This document shows positions 44,401 to 56,487 of a DNA stretch of 64,000 nucleotides, piece after piece; within the stretch, counting starts at the first letter, position 1, and each line of letters starts with the position of its first letter. The notes below the pieces were generated by a model. The model was given only the letters and a program-made list of their open reading frames with translations, was not told the DNA's origin and made no database searches. The stretch is taken from contig NC_090613.1 in NCBI RefSeq assembly GCF_004359215.1, positions 5,497,951-5,561,950 of the forward strand, given 5' to 3'. The DNA comes from Bremia lactucae. Taxonomy: Eukaryota; Oomycota; Peronosporomycetes; Peronosporales; Peronosporaceae. A program made the position numbers and the translations under genes.

Positions 44401-44760
44401 TCTCCCGCGAAGTTCGCACCTAGCATTGAGCCGTAGTTCATGCACTCGTCCATGCCGCTCAGCATCGTGAAAACCCTCTCTAACCCATTGGTGTCCGCAC
44501 TCTTTTTGTGAACGTGGCCACAACAGACTCGACGCGGCGCTTTCGTGGCTGGTCGTCGGCGGTGCCTGCGCCATGTTGATGTCGTCTTTCTTCTCTGAGC
44601 TTGGGCTCATAACATGCTCGATAGCAATCTTGCTTATGGTCAAAGCGGAAGCCTGAGCACTGAAATAAAAGTATTTTAGTATATTTCGGTTGCGTTATCT
44701 GTCTTACCGCTCTTATCCTCATGTCAATCCGAGCTCTTTCCTACAGGCGCTAAGTAGTTA
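41438..44760 (-). mobile_element. Copia element, 5' part (gag to reverse transcriptase)
   Basis: Minus-strand copia sequence. It starts with gag-like pieces near 44720-44160 (an ATG frame at 44419 beginning MRTSRENYIERLSTGRY) and further gag/protease remnants to about 43700, integrase-like debris, then the reverse transcriptase start around 41700-41630 (ALHTKWVFKTKTDAHGD) and 41470 (NAYVRADKDSHVNIIL), where the gypsy insertion cuts the RT domain. The frame resumes at 34806. Many stops are present. Confidence 0.75.
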
Positions 44761-46179
44761 GCCGCTACTTCACTTATCCTACCATGCCTCCTCAAGCTTG
44801 TTCTTAATTAGCGTGAAAAGACTAGAGTAATGCATTTCTGAAATTAATCGGATAAATTCTTTCACTTTGGCCGTGGTGGCTTAGACCTCGTCATATCGGT
44901 CTAACAAGCGTGGTCGGCATATGGCTCTAAATTTGGCATTCTGTACTAAGGATATGCCTGAATTAAAGGAATCGCTCTGTTCAGGATGCCAAGATGTTGC
45001 GCATCATATGGAGCACCCCTCAATTGAGTCTTACTAATAAAAAAAAGGCATCACACACAACAGTGAGTATTACGGTGATCATTGTTCTATCGTTCTTGCA
45101 GCAACTAGCACAGATAAAGTCTGCAACATAAAAGTACTGATATTCGACGTGCTTTTATTATTGATTATAGCTTCCCATATGTAACCTAAAAATTGACTCC
45201 CGCTGTAAACTATATCGGCACGAGCGACATCTGTAGGTCCGGCTAATACTCGCTGACCTGGCGGATGAAGTGTCTGGGATCCCTAATGGGTAAAAGTTAC
45301 CCTTACTTGTGCCAAGTTAATTCTTCTGCGTACTCAGGTGCAAACAACTTCTTCGCGAAGGTGAGTTGAGAACCTTCGAGGACGGGGAACCGATTAGATG
45401 GTCGTATACCAATTAAGTGAGGGAGGCGTAAACGGTTTACCTACTCAGCCGCGCGCAAGGAGCTTGCAGAGTTCAGCAGAGCGACGGCTTTATCACATGA
45501 CGTAATTCCTTTTACCTGAAGGAACTACCATAGTGATTTAATTCGGAATTGTTCTCATAGATGCAGCCGAATTATCTCACATGAGCTCCGCATTCCAATT
45601 GGTCGCTTCAGCATCACAACAATAGACGGCTAATTCGTTCCCATCGCAACAAGTAGTAGTGATGCCAGCTATCAGATGTCAAAAGCGGTATATATGATTT
45701 ATCGTTAAGGCAGAATGTCAGCGGTGACAAGTATAATTCCACAGTTTCAAGCTATTTCTTGGAGAATTCGCAGAAAAAATGAAGCCTTGGCGATTCAAAC
45801 GTCTGTTTGAGCCGGTCTTTAAAAGCCTCTAGCGACCCAAGTTCTTCGACAAGCGAGCCAAGGCGGGACATGTGCGTGAGAGCAAATCGCCTCAGGTCGT
45901 TATCGTGTAACCTTGCACGCAAACATGCCGACAATTTAAAACCCAATCCATCCCAACAATCCTTGAAAGGATTGCCAGAACAACAGTAGCGGGCATTGCA
46001 TCTTGCATAGTCGGCATTTTGTGAGTTATAATGTAAAGGCGAAACTCGGCCGCGACTTTGTTCCAGACTCAGTCTACAATTTCAAGAATTTATCAAAGCG
46101 AAACGTTGGCAAGAAAGGAATTCATCACGCACTATCAGCGTTTTTTCTTCGCAAACAGTTGTACATTCTGGAGACTGCT
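44761..46179. other. Intergenic, no supported gene
   Basis: No family resemblance in any frame. Possible copia LTR or leader sequence near 44760-45000, not demonstrated. Short frames at 45752-45989 overlap on both strands and are not called. Confidence 0.45.
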
Positions 46180-47740
46180 CGTTGTCGATAAGCTACAGCC
46201 TTCATTACAGGCACTGTTGACTGCGGTGTGCCGCACGGCGATGCTCCCACCACCTGGGGGACAACTTGCACAGGTGCTGTGGAAACACGTGCCTGGTCCT
46301 AGTCCGACTCTGGTCAATTTTTGTTCGCAGCTGCGGTCGAAGACTTCGGTCACCGCACCGACCCCAACGAATGTGTCGACCCGGCGTTCCTAAAGGATCC
46401 GGCAAAAGAAACGATTTCGGTGTTATAAAAGTTTCGGCGAGAGAATAGACCCGGCGTTCCGAACGGTCCCGGTGGAAAGAATGATTTCAGCAATGAAAAC
46501 AGTCTGGGCGTCCTGCGGCCGCACCTACTTCGCTGATGTGGAGGTCAAGGCGCTCTCAGATTGGGTTCCAATGCTGGTTCGCAATGTCATTAAGTCGTAG
46601 AACGAAAAGCTGGACGATGAACGGCGACAGATTCTTCTCCTGGAGGAGGCTGCACTTGCAGCTTAGATTATAAGATCCAGCTTTTACCGTCTTCACCACA
46701 ATACATGGTGTGTGCGCACTCGCACGCGACGCGAGTACCGATGCTCGGTGATTAATGCTTTTCATGCCGGATCAAGCGGCAGCTGCGAGCTGGCATGCCA
46801 AGTCCGTATAGTTTCGCGAGAAGAGTCTTCTGCTTCTGTGTCTAGCTTCCATGAAGCGGAAAGACGTCAGCGTTCTCCCGGTCATAGCCACGTCAGCTGG
46901 TCTTGACCTGATGACTATCAAGTCCGTGGTGTACTGGTTAGCACGGTTCAAGCCATTTTGGTGTCAACTGTGTTTTACGCAGTCGATTCGGCGACGCGTG
47001 GTGCTATCACAGCACGAAGGCTTATAAATCCAACTATATTGTGGCGATTAATGACTCGGTCTCCAATTTCGAACAACTTAAGCTGGTCATACCCATTTCA
47101 ACTTCCAAAATGGCGAGTTCCTTCACCATTTCACCATTTATAAGTCTTATTTTCTGCTTCCCCTGCTTAACGCCTTATCATTCGATTGCCAAGTGCGTGG
47201 GGCGAAAAGGCAACACTTTTCTTGAGCATCACCGCGAGTTTAATGGTATGCCCAATGCACCCCATCACGTCAGTGGGTTGACTCTCAATCACCTAATTCT
47301 GGCAGGACGCTTACTGCAAGTCGCTGGCTTGGCAGATTTTCTTGCATCATATGTGGCGATGCTGCGGATGGAAGGATACAAGGCCCCTTTGACGACCAAG
47401 GTTTCTCAAGCATATTCGCGGAATCAGCATTTGGCCGAAGCCTTCGTCTGTCCTTCCGTTAGCCGTTCACTTGCGTGCGCGTGTTTCTACGGACGGGTGG
47501 TTTGAACCAGGTGCGAACAAAAATAAAGCGGAACTCGCGTCCCATTGCGGCTTCATCTAGTCGAGAGGCGGTTATAATGATACTTCACTCTGATTCCTGC
47601 AGGCAAAAGAAGCCGGAGGGGACCAACAAATTGCCGATTCAAGATTCGGCATTATCTGCCAAGCAGAGTGCGACGAGGTCGGTCAACGCGCCCAAGATCT
47701 GGCCCTCACTGACTTAGGCGCCGGATCCTATGAAAGGTTG
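46180..47740 (+). mobile_element. Degenerate LTR-element interior (tentative)
   Basis: A series of short plus-strand frames (46205-46393, 46490-46620 with a helical LSDWVPMLVRNVIKS-like stretch, 47041-47505) ends against an LTR-like terminus at 47740-47880. Two direct copies of gacccggcgttcc at 46378 and 46449 mark a small imperfect tandem repeat of about 71 bp. I infer an old gypsy-type interior from position and composition; no diagnostic motif was found. Confidence 0.4.
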
Positions 47741-47880
47741 AGCAAGCAAAGACTTCTTAGCTACTTGTAACCTTCCTCTACGTGCCAGTGTACATGAAGT
47801 AATCGAGACCGCACTGTTATCAATGTAGGTTGGCTAGTGCTGTTACCAGTCCTAGCAAAGGGTGCCACATTACACCCAAA
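47740..47880 (+). repeat. LTR terminal fragment
   Basis: Collinear with 12560-12700 and inverse to the LTR starting at 13367; ends ggtgccacattaca, the expected LTR terminus. Confidence 0.65.
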
Positions 47881-48103
47881 TCAACCACTCATGGCTAGAA
47901 TCATGGTCAATTAAGAAATCGTTACCATCTCACAGTTGCTTCACGAGAAAGTTGACTAGCGACTTCCTTACACCGTCACAGCGTTCAAAGAAGGTTCGTA
48001 TAGAGATCAATTAAAAATTAATAACGGTGAAACTGATGAATATCATGAAATTGACAGTTGCTAATACTGGCCTCTAATCTCTCCATTTGGGCTGATATAT
48101 ATA

Positions 48104-48195
48104 GAGAAATGTCATTAAATACCTCTCTTTTGACTCGAAATTCTGATACTACCCCTATTTTTCAAAATTCAAAATATGCCCCTTTTTCTCATACA
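48104..48195 (+). repeat. Left inverted repeat of a probable DNA transposon
   Basis: About 90 bp whose reverse complement recurs at 52947-53033. Strong blocks are tttttcaaaattcaaaatatg and cccc.tttctcataca, with looser similarity outwards (gaaat.tcatta.ata). The inside (48196-48815) has broken open frames of unknown type (48176-48421). Confidence 0.7.
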
Positions 48196-48820
48196 TAAAA
48201 CTCGGCTAACTTTCGATAAAAGACGTGGAGGATTATTGCATGGAACTACGGGTTTCAGCTGTCGAATCTTTGCAAGGAAATGGCAGAGCTCGGCTCGTTT
48301 TATCCAAGTATTGAATTTAGCAGAATGGATCCATCAAATGCTGCTATCTATGCCTAATCAATTGAGCTCATGCTGCTCTTTGACGTGTTCAAATTTGACA
48401 GCTCTGCGATTGATCACGTGACTTCGCTCTTTAATGGTCTCCGGTAGATTTTTTTTCATGATTGCTCTCTTGTGGCATCAATCTGAGCTTTGCCTACAAG
48501 GATTCTGGATCGAAGAACCAACGGACGACAGTGTCCAAGCTCTTTGCGATACAAGGCCGACAATGATGCGAGGATTTTGAACGTCGTGTTCCTCGTCACA
48601 CGATTCGATTGATGACGCGCACTATTCCGATGGTCGTCGACAAGTGCCTATAATAGTCAAGGTCGCAACAAATTCGAGCTCTCCGACGATTAAAATGCAT
48701 ACCTATGCAATGAAATTGCGGCGTAGATATTGCAGGAAGAGAGAATTGAAGGATTAAAGAAGGAAGCGCTTGCTGTCACGAATGAAGACAACCAAGAACA
48801 TTCTGTATTATCACGGTGGT

Positions 48821-49137
48821 TGTAACGCTCGCAATACATGTTAGTGTTATCTACAGAGATGACATTTTTGGTTGGTAAAAATAGGTATTTATATTTAATG
48901 CGATTAAATATAAATCAGTCTGGAATTCACTTTCTACTTAGTAAGTGCGCACGAGGAGCCGGATAACCGATCTAGTGACGACTATTTACTAGAGTACTAA
49001 GTGCGTTTGGTGAGGTTGCTAAGGCGCCCACCACAACTAGCCACTGCACGCAAGAGAAGCTGGTTTAAATGCTTCCTCGCTGTGCTAGGGTGTGCGTCTA
49101 AGTAGAGCGTGGCCGCATTAAGACGTGCCCGCCTACA
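48821..49137 (+). repeat. 5' LTR, internally deleted
   Basis: Starts TGTAACGCTCGC and ends CGCCTACA. Compared with the 3' LTR it lacks about 216 bp between two ACGC tetranucleotides, but is otherwise nearly identical. The sequence TTGGTTGCACTT follows, a likely primer site. Confidence 0.85.
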
Positions 49138-51079
49138 CTTGGTTGCACTTAAAATCCTTCCCGCGACCCGCATATGCGTGTTTACGTGAGGATGAGCCTC
49201 AACATCGATTGAGCTCATTTCTTCCACCTCTCCAAACATTATCGGGAGGTGACAGGGCGCATGGCGAAGGGACTTGTAAACAAGCCCTGGCCTGGATCCT
49301 GAGTAGTCCTCCTGAGCAACATGTTGCTCAGTTGGAGCAGCTTGAGGCATTCGTGCTCGGACAGCGGAGAGCCGCGTCGAGGCACAGAGCCATGCTGCGG
49401 CAAAGTCCGTCACTCAGACTTAGGATGAGGTGAGGCATGAGCAGGTCGGAGCGAGGCTCTCAACAGGACTGTAGAGATACTCTTTGCCCGGCCGCATCAG
49501 CCGAGGCCCATTCGGCTGGACCCACCCGAGTTCGATGTAACTGCAGCGCACACGAGTGTCCACTGGCTTTTAGCCGTGAAGCAATGGGTGTCTCGCAGCT
49601 CATCGAGGACGACAGCCGAATAGTGTCTTACGCCATGTCGCATCTGCGTGATAAGGCCTCAGAGTAGGCTTACTCGGCGCTTATGGCGGACAGAAAGGTG
49701 TTCCCTACATGGGCGATCTTCAAGGAAAAGATTCGCGCCATGTACCAGCCGTCGAACAACGAAGTGTTGCTTCAGGCGCGCTTCTTTGGGGCGAAGCGAT
49801 CTCTGCAAGATTATGTGCAAGAGATGCGCTCGCTGTCGGCGTCCATAACCGTAGGTCCGATTCCGGAGCACATTAAGGTGCCCACGTTTGTGAACGGACT
49901 ACGGCATGACCCATCGCGACAGGCCTTTTTCAGAAAGGTGCCGTCGACTTTGGAAGAGGCAATCCAAATTGCCTAAGTTGAGAAGCAATCCTACAACAGT
50001 GCCTCGGCGACAGCTTGGTATAAGCCGTCGGCGGAGAGGTTAGATGCCTCTCCCATGGAGTTGGGTAATGCAGACGTTGTCTGCTATAAATGCGGCAAGC
50101 GCAGCCATAGGATAGCTCGCTGCTATGCCAAGGTCCCTGCTGGGGCAAAGATGCCCAGCATCTTTGCCAGCGTGCGAGACGCATGAGTGCTGTAGGGGCG
50201 GGATGCCCTACTGACGCGGACTCTGAAGCTACCCCTAAGCTCAGAGTTGTCGAACAAATGGGTGGCATAGTCCCTGAGGTCTCGCAATTTTGGACCTCAA
50301 CCCTGCTGGTCTATAGCGCTCAAGTACGAGGCTATGAACAGGAGATGACCCTCCTACTGAATTTGGGTGCATCACAAAATTTTGTAAGACTCGCGGCTCT
50401 AAGAAGAGACCGGCGATATTTGAGTCGTTTTGCCGGGATGCAAGCGAGAAGAGGCGACCGTTCGTTTAGCGAACGGCGCACTCGTTAAGTCTGAGGGAGT
50501 TTAGGTAGAACTCGCCTTAGCTTTAGTGAATTATCTTGCAAAGAGAAGTTCACAGTGCTAGGTATGCCTAGGCATGCCATGGTTGGCAAAACACCAACCA
50601 TGGATAGACTGGTGTACACGCACAGTTGCAAACTCTCCGCAGGACACCGGAAAGGATGTGCCCCTGCGAGAGGCGTATGCAACTGATGTCGTGTCGAACA
50701 CAGTCAAAGGTGCGTTGACGGGATGTCAAACGTCACCAATTCCTTCTCAGCTCGTGGAGACTGGGGTAGTGAATAGGACGATGACAAGTAGTCATGCGTC
50801 CGAATCTCATGCACAGAGCCAAAAGCCTGTGGCAGAAGACAGCGAGCTGACAGGAAGTCAAGCGTCGCACAAACCGGCACAGTGCCTAGAGCCTGGTGTG
50901 GTTGGAAGGAGTGCGTTAGCCAGGAGAGCAACGGCACCCGCTTCCCAGTCAAAGGTCGTTGTGACTTGAAGAACGAGTACCCGACAGATTAGGACGATCA
51001 AAGACACGTCTAAACGAGTGACCTTTGGATCAGTCTCTAATATAGAGGACGGGCCTTCAAGCGAATTGTTCGAGGCCGT

Positions 51080-52126
51080 CAAAGATGAAATTGCGGTGGC
51101 ATGCTTACGTATTGGTGTGCCCGGCTTGGTGGCTGCATATGAAAAGGAGCTCCATGTAAGGTCTCTTTGCAAGTGTCAGATGGACTAGCAGAAGCAGCGT
51201 TGTGAGAAGAAATAGGGAGTACAGTACTGCCCATGACTTCTTTCACACGCAAGCAGGCGAAATTAATTCGTTGCGACCGCTGTTTAATCGCATCTGAATG
51301 CGGATGGATGCAGCGCAAGAATTCCGCCTCGTATTGGTCGGGCGTTTCATTTAGACGCAACACGACCGGGATCGAGAGAATACGTCCAAGCGAATTTCCA
51401 TGACCCTTTCATGATGTAAGGACGCCATAATAATTATGTGCGTCTTGAAGAGCGCGCTCTAGGAGCAACGCTCTTGGCCCGTTTAAACAAGGCCATTTAG
51501 ATGGAGGGGGCTTCGGTGATATGCCTGCCACGTGTCACATAGCCACGTTCTAAACGACTGGCTTGTGAAACCGACTGAGCACGTTCGCGTGTCGTCATCG
51601 GAGCTTAAGGCTCGAAATGCTTAATGTCGGAACCATTATGGATAATGGTCTGAGCAATATACGTTGTGGTCTTACCCAACGTAGAAGCGGCCGCGCCTTT
51701 ATGGGCAGTGCTTTCATTAAGTGTCGTTGCGCTATCCAGCGCAGACGACGAGACAGCATTCGTAAATTTTGCTGTCTCCATGTTGTGAGCAAAGACAGAA
51801 GTTTGTATGGGCAATAACGCGCCTTCATCTTTCCGTATGAGCTCATTGTCCCCATCACTACTATGAGGTGAAGGCAATGGTGTCGACTCATTGTAGTAGA
51901 CAACGAGCGACGGATCACCATCCTCATTGTTAAAGTGGGATGCATCCTTAAGACCCGTTAAACCGTCAGCAGCAGTAGCTGTCGGGGTTTCGACTAAGGC
52001 ATTAGACGCTGCCGGCGTGTGAACGCGGCGCGTGCGCTTAGTGCGAGGTTGAGTGGGCGTCTTCGCAGACGACTCACCAACGTGGCCCCTTTTTGGTGGC
52101 ATCTTTGGTGTCGTGTATGTAAACAC
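51080..52126 (-). pseudogene. Antisense ORF inside the LTR element
   Basis: On the minus strand a 173-residue frame (52126-51605) starts with a lysine/arginine/proline-rich leader (PPKRGHVGESSAKTPTQP) and continues acidic and serine-rich. After stops, a further segment at 51363-51080 looks gag-like (RLNETPDQYEAEFLRC). It is convergent with the plus-strand gag and ends inside the element. This mirrors the antisense ORF in the gypsy element at 35138-36310. Confidence 0.5.
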
Positions 52127-52232
52127 AGGTCGCTAAAGTGATTGAGGGAACTAGCGGCACGTAAAGCTGATCGCAGTTCCTCGCTCCTCTTTGACGAATT
52201 TAGAAATGTAAATTCGTTCTTTAAGGGGGGGG

Positions 52233-52767
52233 TGTAACGCGCTAAAGTTGCCCTAATGTTACACAGTCCCCGTTAAGTACACTTGGTGTACTTAAGGGGA
52301 TGGTCAACTACTAAAAAATATAGTAATTAGACCTACCACTCGGGTATGGTTCAGATTTGTGTCCAACCCTTGTGTATGTGAAGCACATAGGCGCATTCAC
52401 ATTAGAACGGATGACGCTAGCGTCATCCGTTACGCGAGCTATCTAGAAAGATACGCTCGCAATACATATTAAGTGTTACCTACAGAGATGACATTTTTGA
52501 TTGGTAAAAATAGGTATTTATATTTAATGCGATTAAATATAAATCAGTCTGGAATTCACTTTCTACTTAGTAAGTGCGCACGAGGAGCCGGATAACCGAT
52601 CTTGTGACGACACTTTACTAGAGTACTTTGTGCGTTGGGTGAGGTCGCTAAGGCGCCCACCACAACTATCTCATTGCACGCAGGAGAAGCTGGTTTAACC
52701 GCTTCCTCGCTGTACTAGGGTGTGTGTCTAAGTAGAGCGTGGCCGCATTAAGATGCGCCCGCCTACA
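52233..52767 (+). repeat. 3' LTR, full length
   Basis: 535 bp from TGTAACGCGC, directly after a ttaaggggggg polypurine tract, to CGCCTACA. Provides the reference for the deletion in the 5' copy. Confidence 0.85.
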
Positions 52768-52946
52768 GTGGTCGCATGAGGATGAAGCATCTTCTGAGAC
52801 ATTGTCATCCCAGTCTCCACGAGCCGCGAGAATTGACATCGTCGCGAGCTAAAAAAATATATAATACTTGTAGTTTGAAGTTTATTTTGTCATTTTGCCT
52901 GTTCAGTGAACTGATTGAATGTTTTGAATATGATGCGTCAATATTG

Positions 52947-53033
52947 TGTATGAGAAAGAGGGGCATATTGTGAATTTTGAAAAAAGGGTAGATTAGGAAT
53001 TCTTGCAAAGGAGGGATATAATGAAATCTCCCT
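52947..53033 (-). repeat. Right inverted repeat of a probable DNA transposon
   Basis: Reverse complement of 48104-48195. Its outer end is only about 115 bp from the CCT3 start codon, so the relic forms part of the CCT3 upstream region. Confidence 0.7.
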
Positions 53034-53089
53034 AATAAAATCCTAATTCCGATTTACCTCCAAATGTAGTTTACTTCAGCCACTTCAGG

Positions 53090-53096
53090 TCATTTC
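53090..53096 (+). promoter_or_regulatory. Initiator-like element of CCT3
   Basis: TCATTTC within ggtcatttcaatcc fits the oomycete TCAYTYY initiator and is 52 bp upstream of the CCT3 ATG, a usual distance. No TATA box. Confidence 0.5.
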
Positions 53097-53147
53097 AATC
53101 CCCGCGCTCACATCCATTGACCCGTGGATCTCTCCTCCTTCTTCACC

Positions 53148-54802
53148 ATGATGCAAGCTCCTGTGATGGTTCTCAGTACGTCCGCCTCGCCTCATCTCCT
53201 CGTTTGTACCACCTTCTGATTCCTCTCTCTAATATAGATACCAACACCAAGCGCGAGACAGGTCGCACTGCGCAATTGGGCAACATCGAGGCCGCCAAGG
53301 CCGTGTCGGACATTGTCCGGACGACCTTAGGCCCTCGCTCTATGCTCAAGATGCTTCTTGATCCCATGGGTGGGATTGTAATGACCAACGATGGCAACGC
53401 CATTCTCCGTGAAGTGGATGTCATGCACCCGGCGGCCAAGAGCATGATCGAGCTCAGTCGTGCCCAGGACGAAGAAGTCGGCGACGGCACGACGTCGGTC
53501 ATTATTCTAGCTGGTGAGCTCTTAGTTGTCGCTGAGCCGTTTTTAAGCCATCAAGTGCATCCGACTGTCATCATTCGTGGCTTTAAACGGGCGCTTGAGG
53601 CCTCTTTGGTCGTCGCCAAGACCCTTGCTCGGCCCATTGATACTGCGAATCAAGACGACATGCGGCAATTGGTCCAGTCGTCAATTGGAACGAAATTTTC
53701 GCCTCGTGTGGGGAATCTGGTTAGCGACTTGGCGTTGACTGCCGTCTTGACGGTCGCACGGACCTCTGCATCGGGGCAGAAAGAAGTGGACGTGAAACGC
53801 TATGCCAAAGTGGAAAAGATTCCTGGCGGCGAGTTGGAAGACAGTCGCGTACTTCGAGGCGTTATGTTTAACAAAGATGTGACGCACTCAAAAATGCGAC
53901 GTCGGATTGAGAATCCGCGGGTGCTATTACTCGACTGTCCGCTGGAATATAAAAAAGGTGAGAGTCAGACGAATGTTGAGCTCACGAACGATCAAGATTG
54001 GAACACGCTCTTGCGTCTGGAAGAAGAATTTATTGAAAACTTGTGTGCCCAAGTCGTAGCGATGAAACCGGACGTGGTGATTACGGAAAAGGGCGTTTCC
54101 GACCTCGCGCAGCACTATTTTGTCAAGGCCGGGATCACGGCGTTCCGTCGATTGCGCAAGACGGACAATAACCGCGTTGCGCGGGCCACAGGCGCAACTA
54201 TTGTGAGTCGAACGGACGAGATTCAAGAGTCGGACATTGGGACCAAGTGTGGATTGTTTGAAGTCCGGAAACTCGGGGACGAATACTTTGCGTTCTTTGA
54301 AGAGTGTCAGGATCCCGGAGCGTGTAGCATTCTACTGCGTGGAGGGAGTAAAGACGTGTTGAATGAAATTGAACGCAATCTTCAAGACGCAATGCAAGTG
54401 GCACGAAACGTGGTGTTTGAGCCCTTGTTGCTGCCTGGTGGAGGAGCAACGGAGATGCGGCTTGCTCACGAATTAAAGCAGCGCGCTGACGCGATTGAAG
54501 GCATCGAGCAATTTGCATTCCGAGCTGTGGGCGAAGCGTTGGAAGTGATTCCACGCACGCTGCTTCAGAATTGTGGAGCGGACGTTGTCCGGGTCATGAC
54601 AGCGCTACGTGCCAAGCAAGCGGAGACAAATGAGTCGCACGGGATTGATGGCGTAACGGGCAAAGTAACACCGTCGGAGGTCTTAGGAGTGTGGGAGCCG
54701 TATCAGGTCAAGACGCAGACGATCAAGACCGCTGTCGAAGCGGCGTGCATGCTTCTTCGTATTGATGACATTGTGTCTGGTCTCGCTAAGAAGAAAAACT
54801 AG
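53148..54802 (+). CDS. CCT3: T-complex protein 1 subunit gamma (CCT3)
   Basis: Subunit of the cytosolic chaperonin TRiC/CCT, which folds actin, tubulin and WD40 proteins using ATP. Two exons: 53148-53175 and 53238-54802 (530 residues), joined over a 62-nt intron (A|GTACGT...ATATAG|A) that yields the conserved start MMQAPVMVLN-NTKRE. A longer open frame begins upstream but at a non-ATG codon. Conserved features include VRTTLGPRSMLKMLLDPMGG, TNDGNAILRE, the ATPase motif GDGTTSVIILAGELL, a central apical domain, KTDNNRVARATGATIVSR and the C-terminal LLPGGGATEMRLA and nucleotide-binding GVDG-like segment. Length matches the family (about 545 in human). The relics of a DNA transposon end just upstream. 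Confidence 0.96.
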
Positions 54803-56487
54803 TGGAAATCTATTCAGTGCAAGAAGGAAGTGAATCGATAATGTATTTTGATCATTCATCTTCTTTTTGAGTGATACTGTTGCTTTTGAGAGGTAACGAT
54901 TGACGTCAGGGCGTTCGGTAATGGAGGAACTTTCTTTGGTAGCAAATAGGATGTGGCCAATCGCATGAGAGCTTTAAAGCGTCTTCAAGACAATTCTGAG
55001 TGCCTTGAGTAAGTAGTACAGACCTTCATGTATCTTAGCTTCACATCCTTGTAAAGTGGCAGTCGTTCAAGGCACTAATGAGACGGCAATAATAGTTAAG
55101 TGTTTTCTTTGCGACAGAACCCCCCGCACAGATTTGCTGCAGATGAATCAAAAATCAAGTTTATTCTTATGTCCAACCTTTCATTTTGCCAAATAGGTGC
55201 TTATGTATGAAAGCTTTGACTTAGTCGAAATTGCAAAAAGACAAGCGGAAAAGTGTCTTGCCAACCAAGGACATCGGTGTTGAGTTCAATTTGTCGAAAT
55301 GTCATTCTAATGCAGTGAATAGTATTGGTAACTTTAAAAGCAGCCACAGCGACAATATGAGGTTCATTTTTATTTTTGCACTTAAAGATGGCTAAGTTCC
55401 AAGCGTGACAGAATGGCAACCGACCCTTTGGCATACCAGGGCGGCAAAATTTTGCATGTTGAACCGAATCATGTGCTTATGTTCTGCTATTAACAACAGC
55501 GCGTGATAGGAATGACGCTTAAATACATTGTCAAGTAATGTTGTAAAGCAATCTTGCTAAAATCGACTCTGTCGACGTTTGCTCCCGAGTATCTTGCTAA
55601 AATACTTGGGAGCAAACGTCGACCGAGTCGAATTGACAGTAAGAAGTCAGCGTGTTTTCCAGCTGATTTTTACAACAGGGTTTGTATAATCTTTCAGGAA
55701 AGCACAATGACTGCGACGTAGCGAGAATGGCATTTTTGTGCTTCTGGTGACAACCAAGGTGGATGGCAGCTGTAGCTCTTGCATTTAATAAGTATTAATG
55801 AAAGAGAGATGTTGCTTACCTTTCGAGTTTCTTACATGACCCCATGGAAATCGAAATGTTTAAAGTAAGCGTGATTTCGGCAACATGCACTGGAATATTA
55901 GCAAGAATGTTTCTAGCCAATAAACACCCTAGATACACTATGATCGTGCCTTCTTGCTGTTGAGATAAGACTCGCTCCGATCCTTTTCATCGCTCTTCTG
56001 TATACAATTGCATGGCTGATTGACAATGATCCGAAGATCTCTTTCGTCTTTAGCGAATGAAGGTTGGTGATTTCGGTAAGAGAGTTTTATGACGATCAGT
56101 ATGATGTGCAGTGCTTCGCTTTGACCTTACGATAGCCACGAAATGATAAAAGTTACGATCTTCATGCACCTGCTTTACTCCTCACTCTTTTGGGCGTATA
56201 TATATTGGCATGAGCCAGTGGGCTAATGAATTCCACGGCAATAGACGATTTGCCACAGTTTTCATTCAAATAAATATTGTGTTGGCCACGCGCTATAAAA
56301 ACGAGCTGAATGATTATTGCGTCAGCATAAACACTGCATCAGAACTTTCGGCTGGGCTAAGTTTACAATTTCGAATATCGCAACAATTTTATCGTTATTC
56401 TAATTGCCTTTTTCTTCACACGTCACAGATTTGTCATAAAATGTCAGGTACAGTACATACATACTAAATAGAGTTTGCGTTTGTCAA
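54803..56487. other. Intergenic, no supported gene
   Basis: About 1.7 kb between CCT3 and PIG-M. Frames at 55201-55434 (minus) and 56210-56467 (plus) have no recognised features. Holds the foldback at 55565-55629. Confidence 0.55.
55551..55629. repeat. Foldback hairpin with 28-bp arms and short direct repeat
   Basis: gactctgtcgacgtttgctc (55565-55584, arm to 55592) pairs with 55602-55629 with two or three mismatches, leaving a nine-base loop. The 13-mer atcttgctaaaat occurs at 55551-55563 and again across the loop at 55591-55603. Intergenic, so it could be a foldback element or a small hairpin RNA source. Confidence 0.75.

Larger units (their letters stand above)
48816..52772 (+). mobile_element. 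LTR retrotransposon with 5-bp target duplication, lacking pol
   Basis: Flanked by GTGGT at 48816-48820 and 52768-52772. The LTRs (48821-49137 and 52233-52767) are near-identical over their shared 310 bp. Interior on the plus strand: gag capsid 49683-49976 (SLQDYVQEMRSL, PIPEHIKVPTFVNGLRHDP), a CCHC knuckle at about 50080-50122 (CYKCGKRSHRIARC), protease-like segment 50183-50480 (LLLNLGASQNFVRLAAL) and a PWLAKHQPWIDW piece at 50577. No RT, RNase H or integrase is seen and only 1.1 kb remains before the 3' part, so it would need helper functions. An antisense ORF occupies 51080-52126. A ggggggg tract precedes the 3' LTR. Frames are interrupted by a few stops. Confidence 0.88.

Noticed and set aside
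53117..53237. Longer N-terminus for CCT3 from the open frame beginning at 53117
   Set aside because: The frame begins at a TTG and the segment is the 5' UTR plus an intron; splicing from ATG 53148 gives the conserved CCT3 start.
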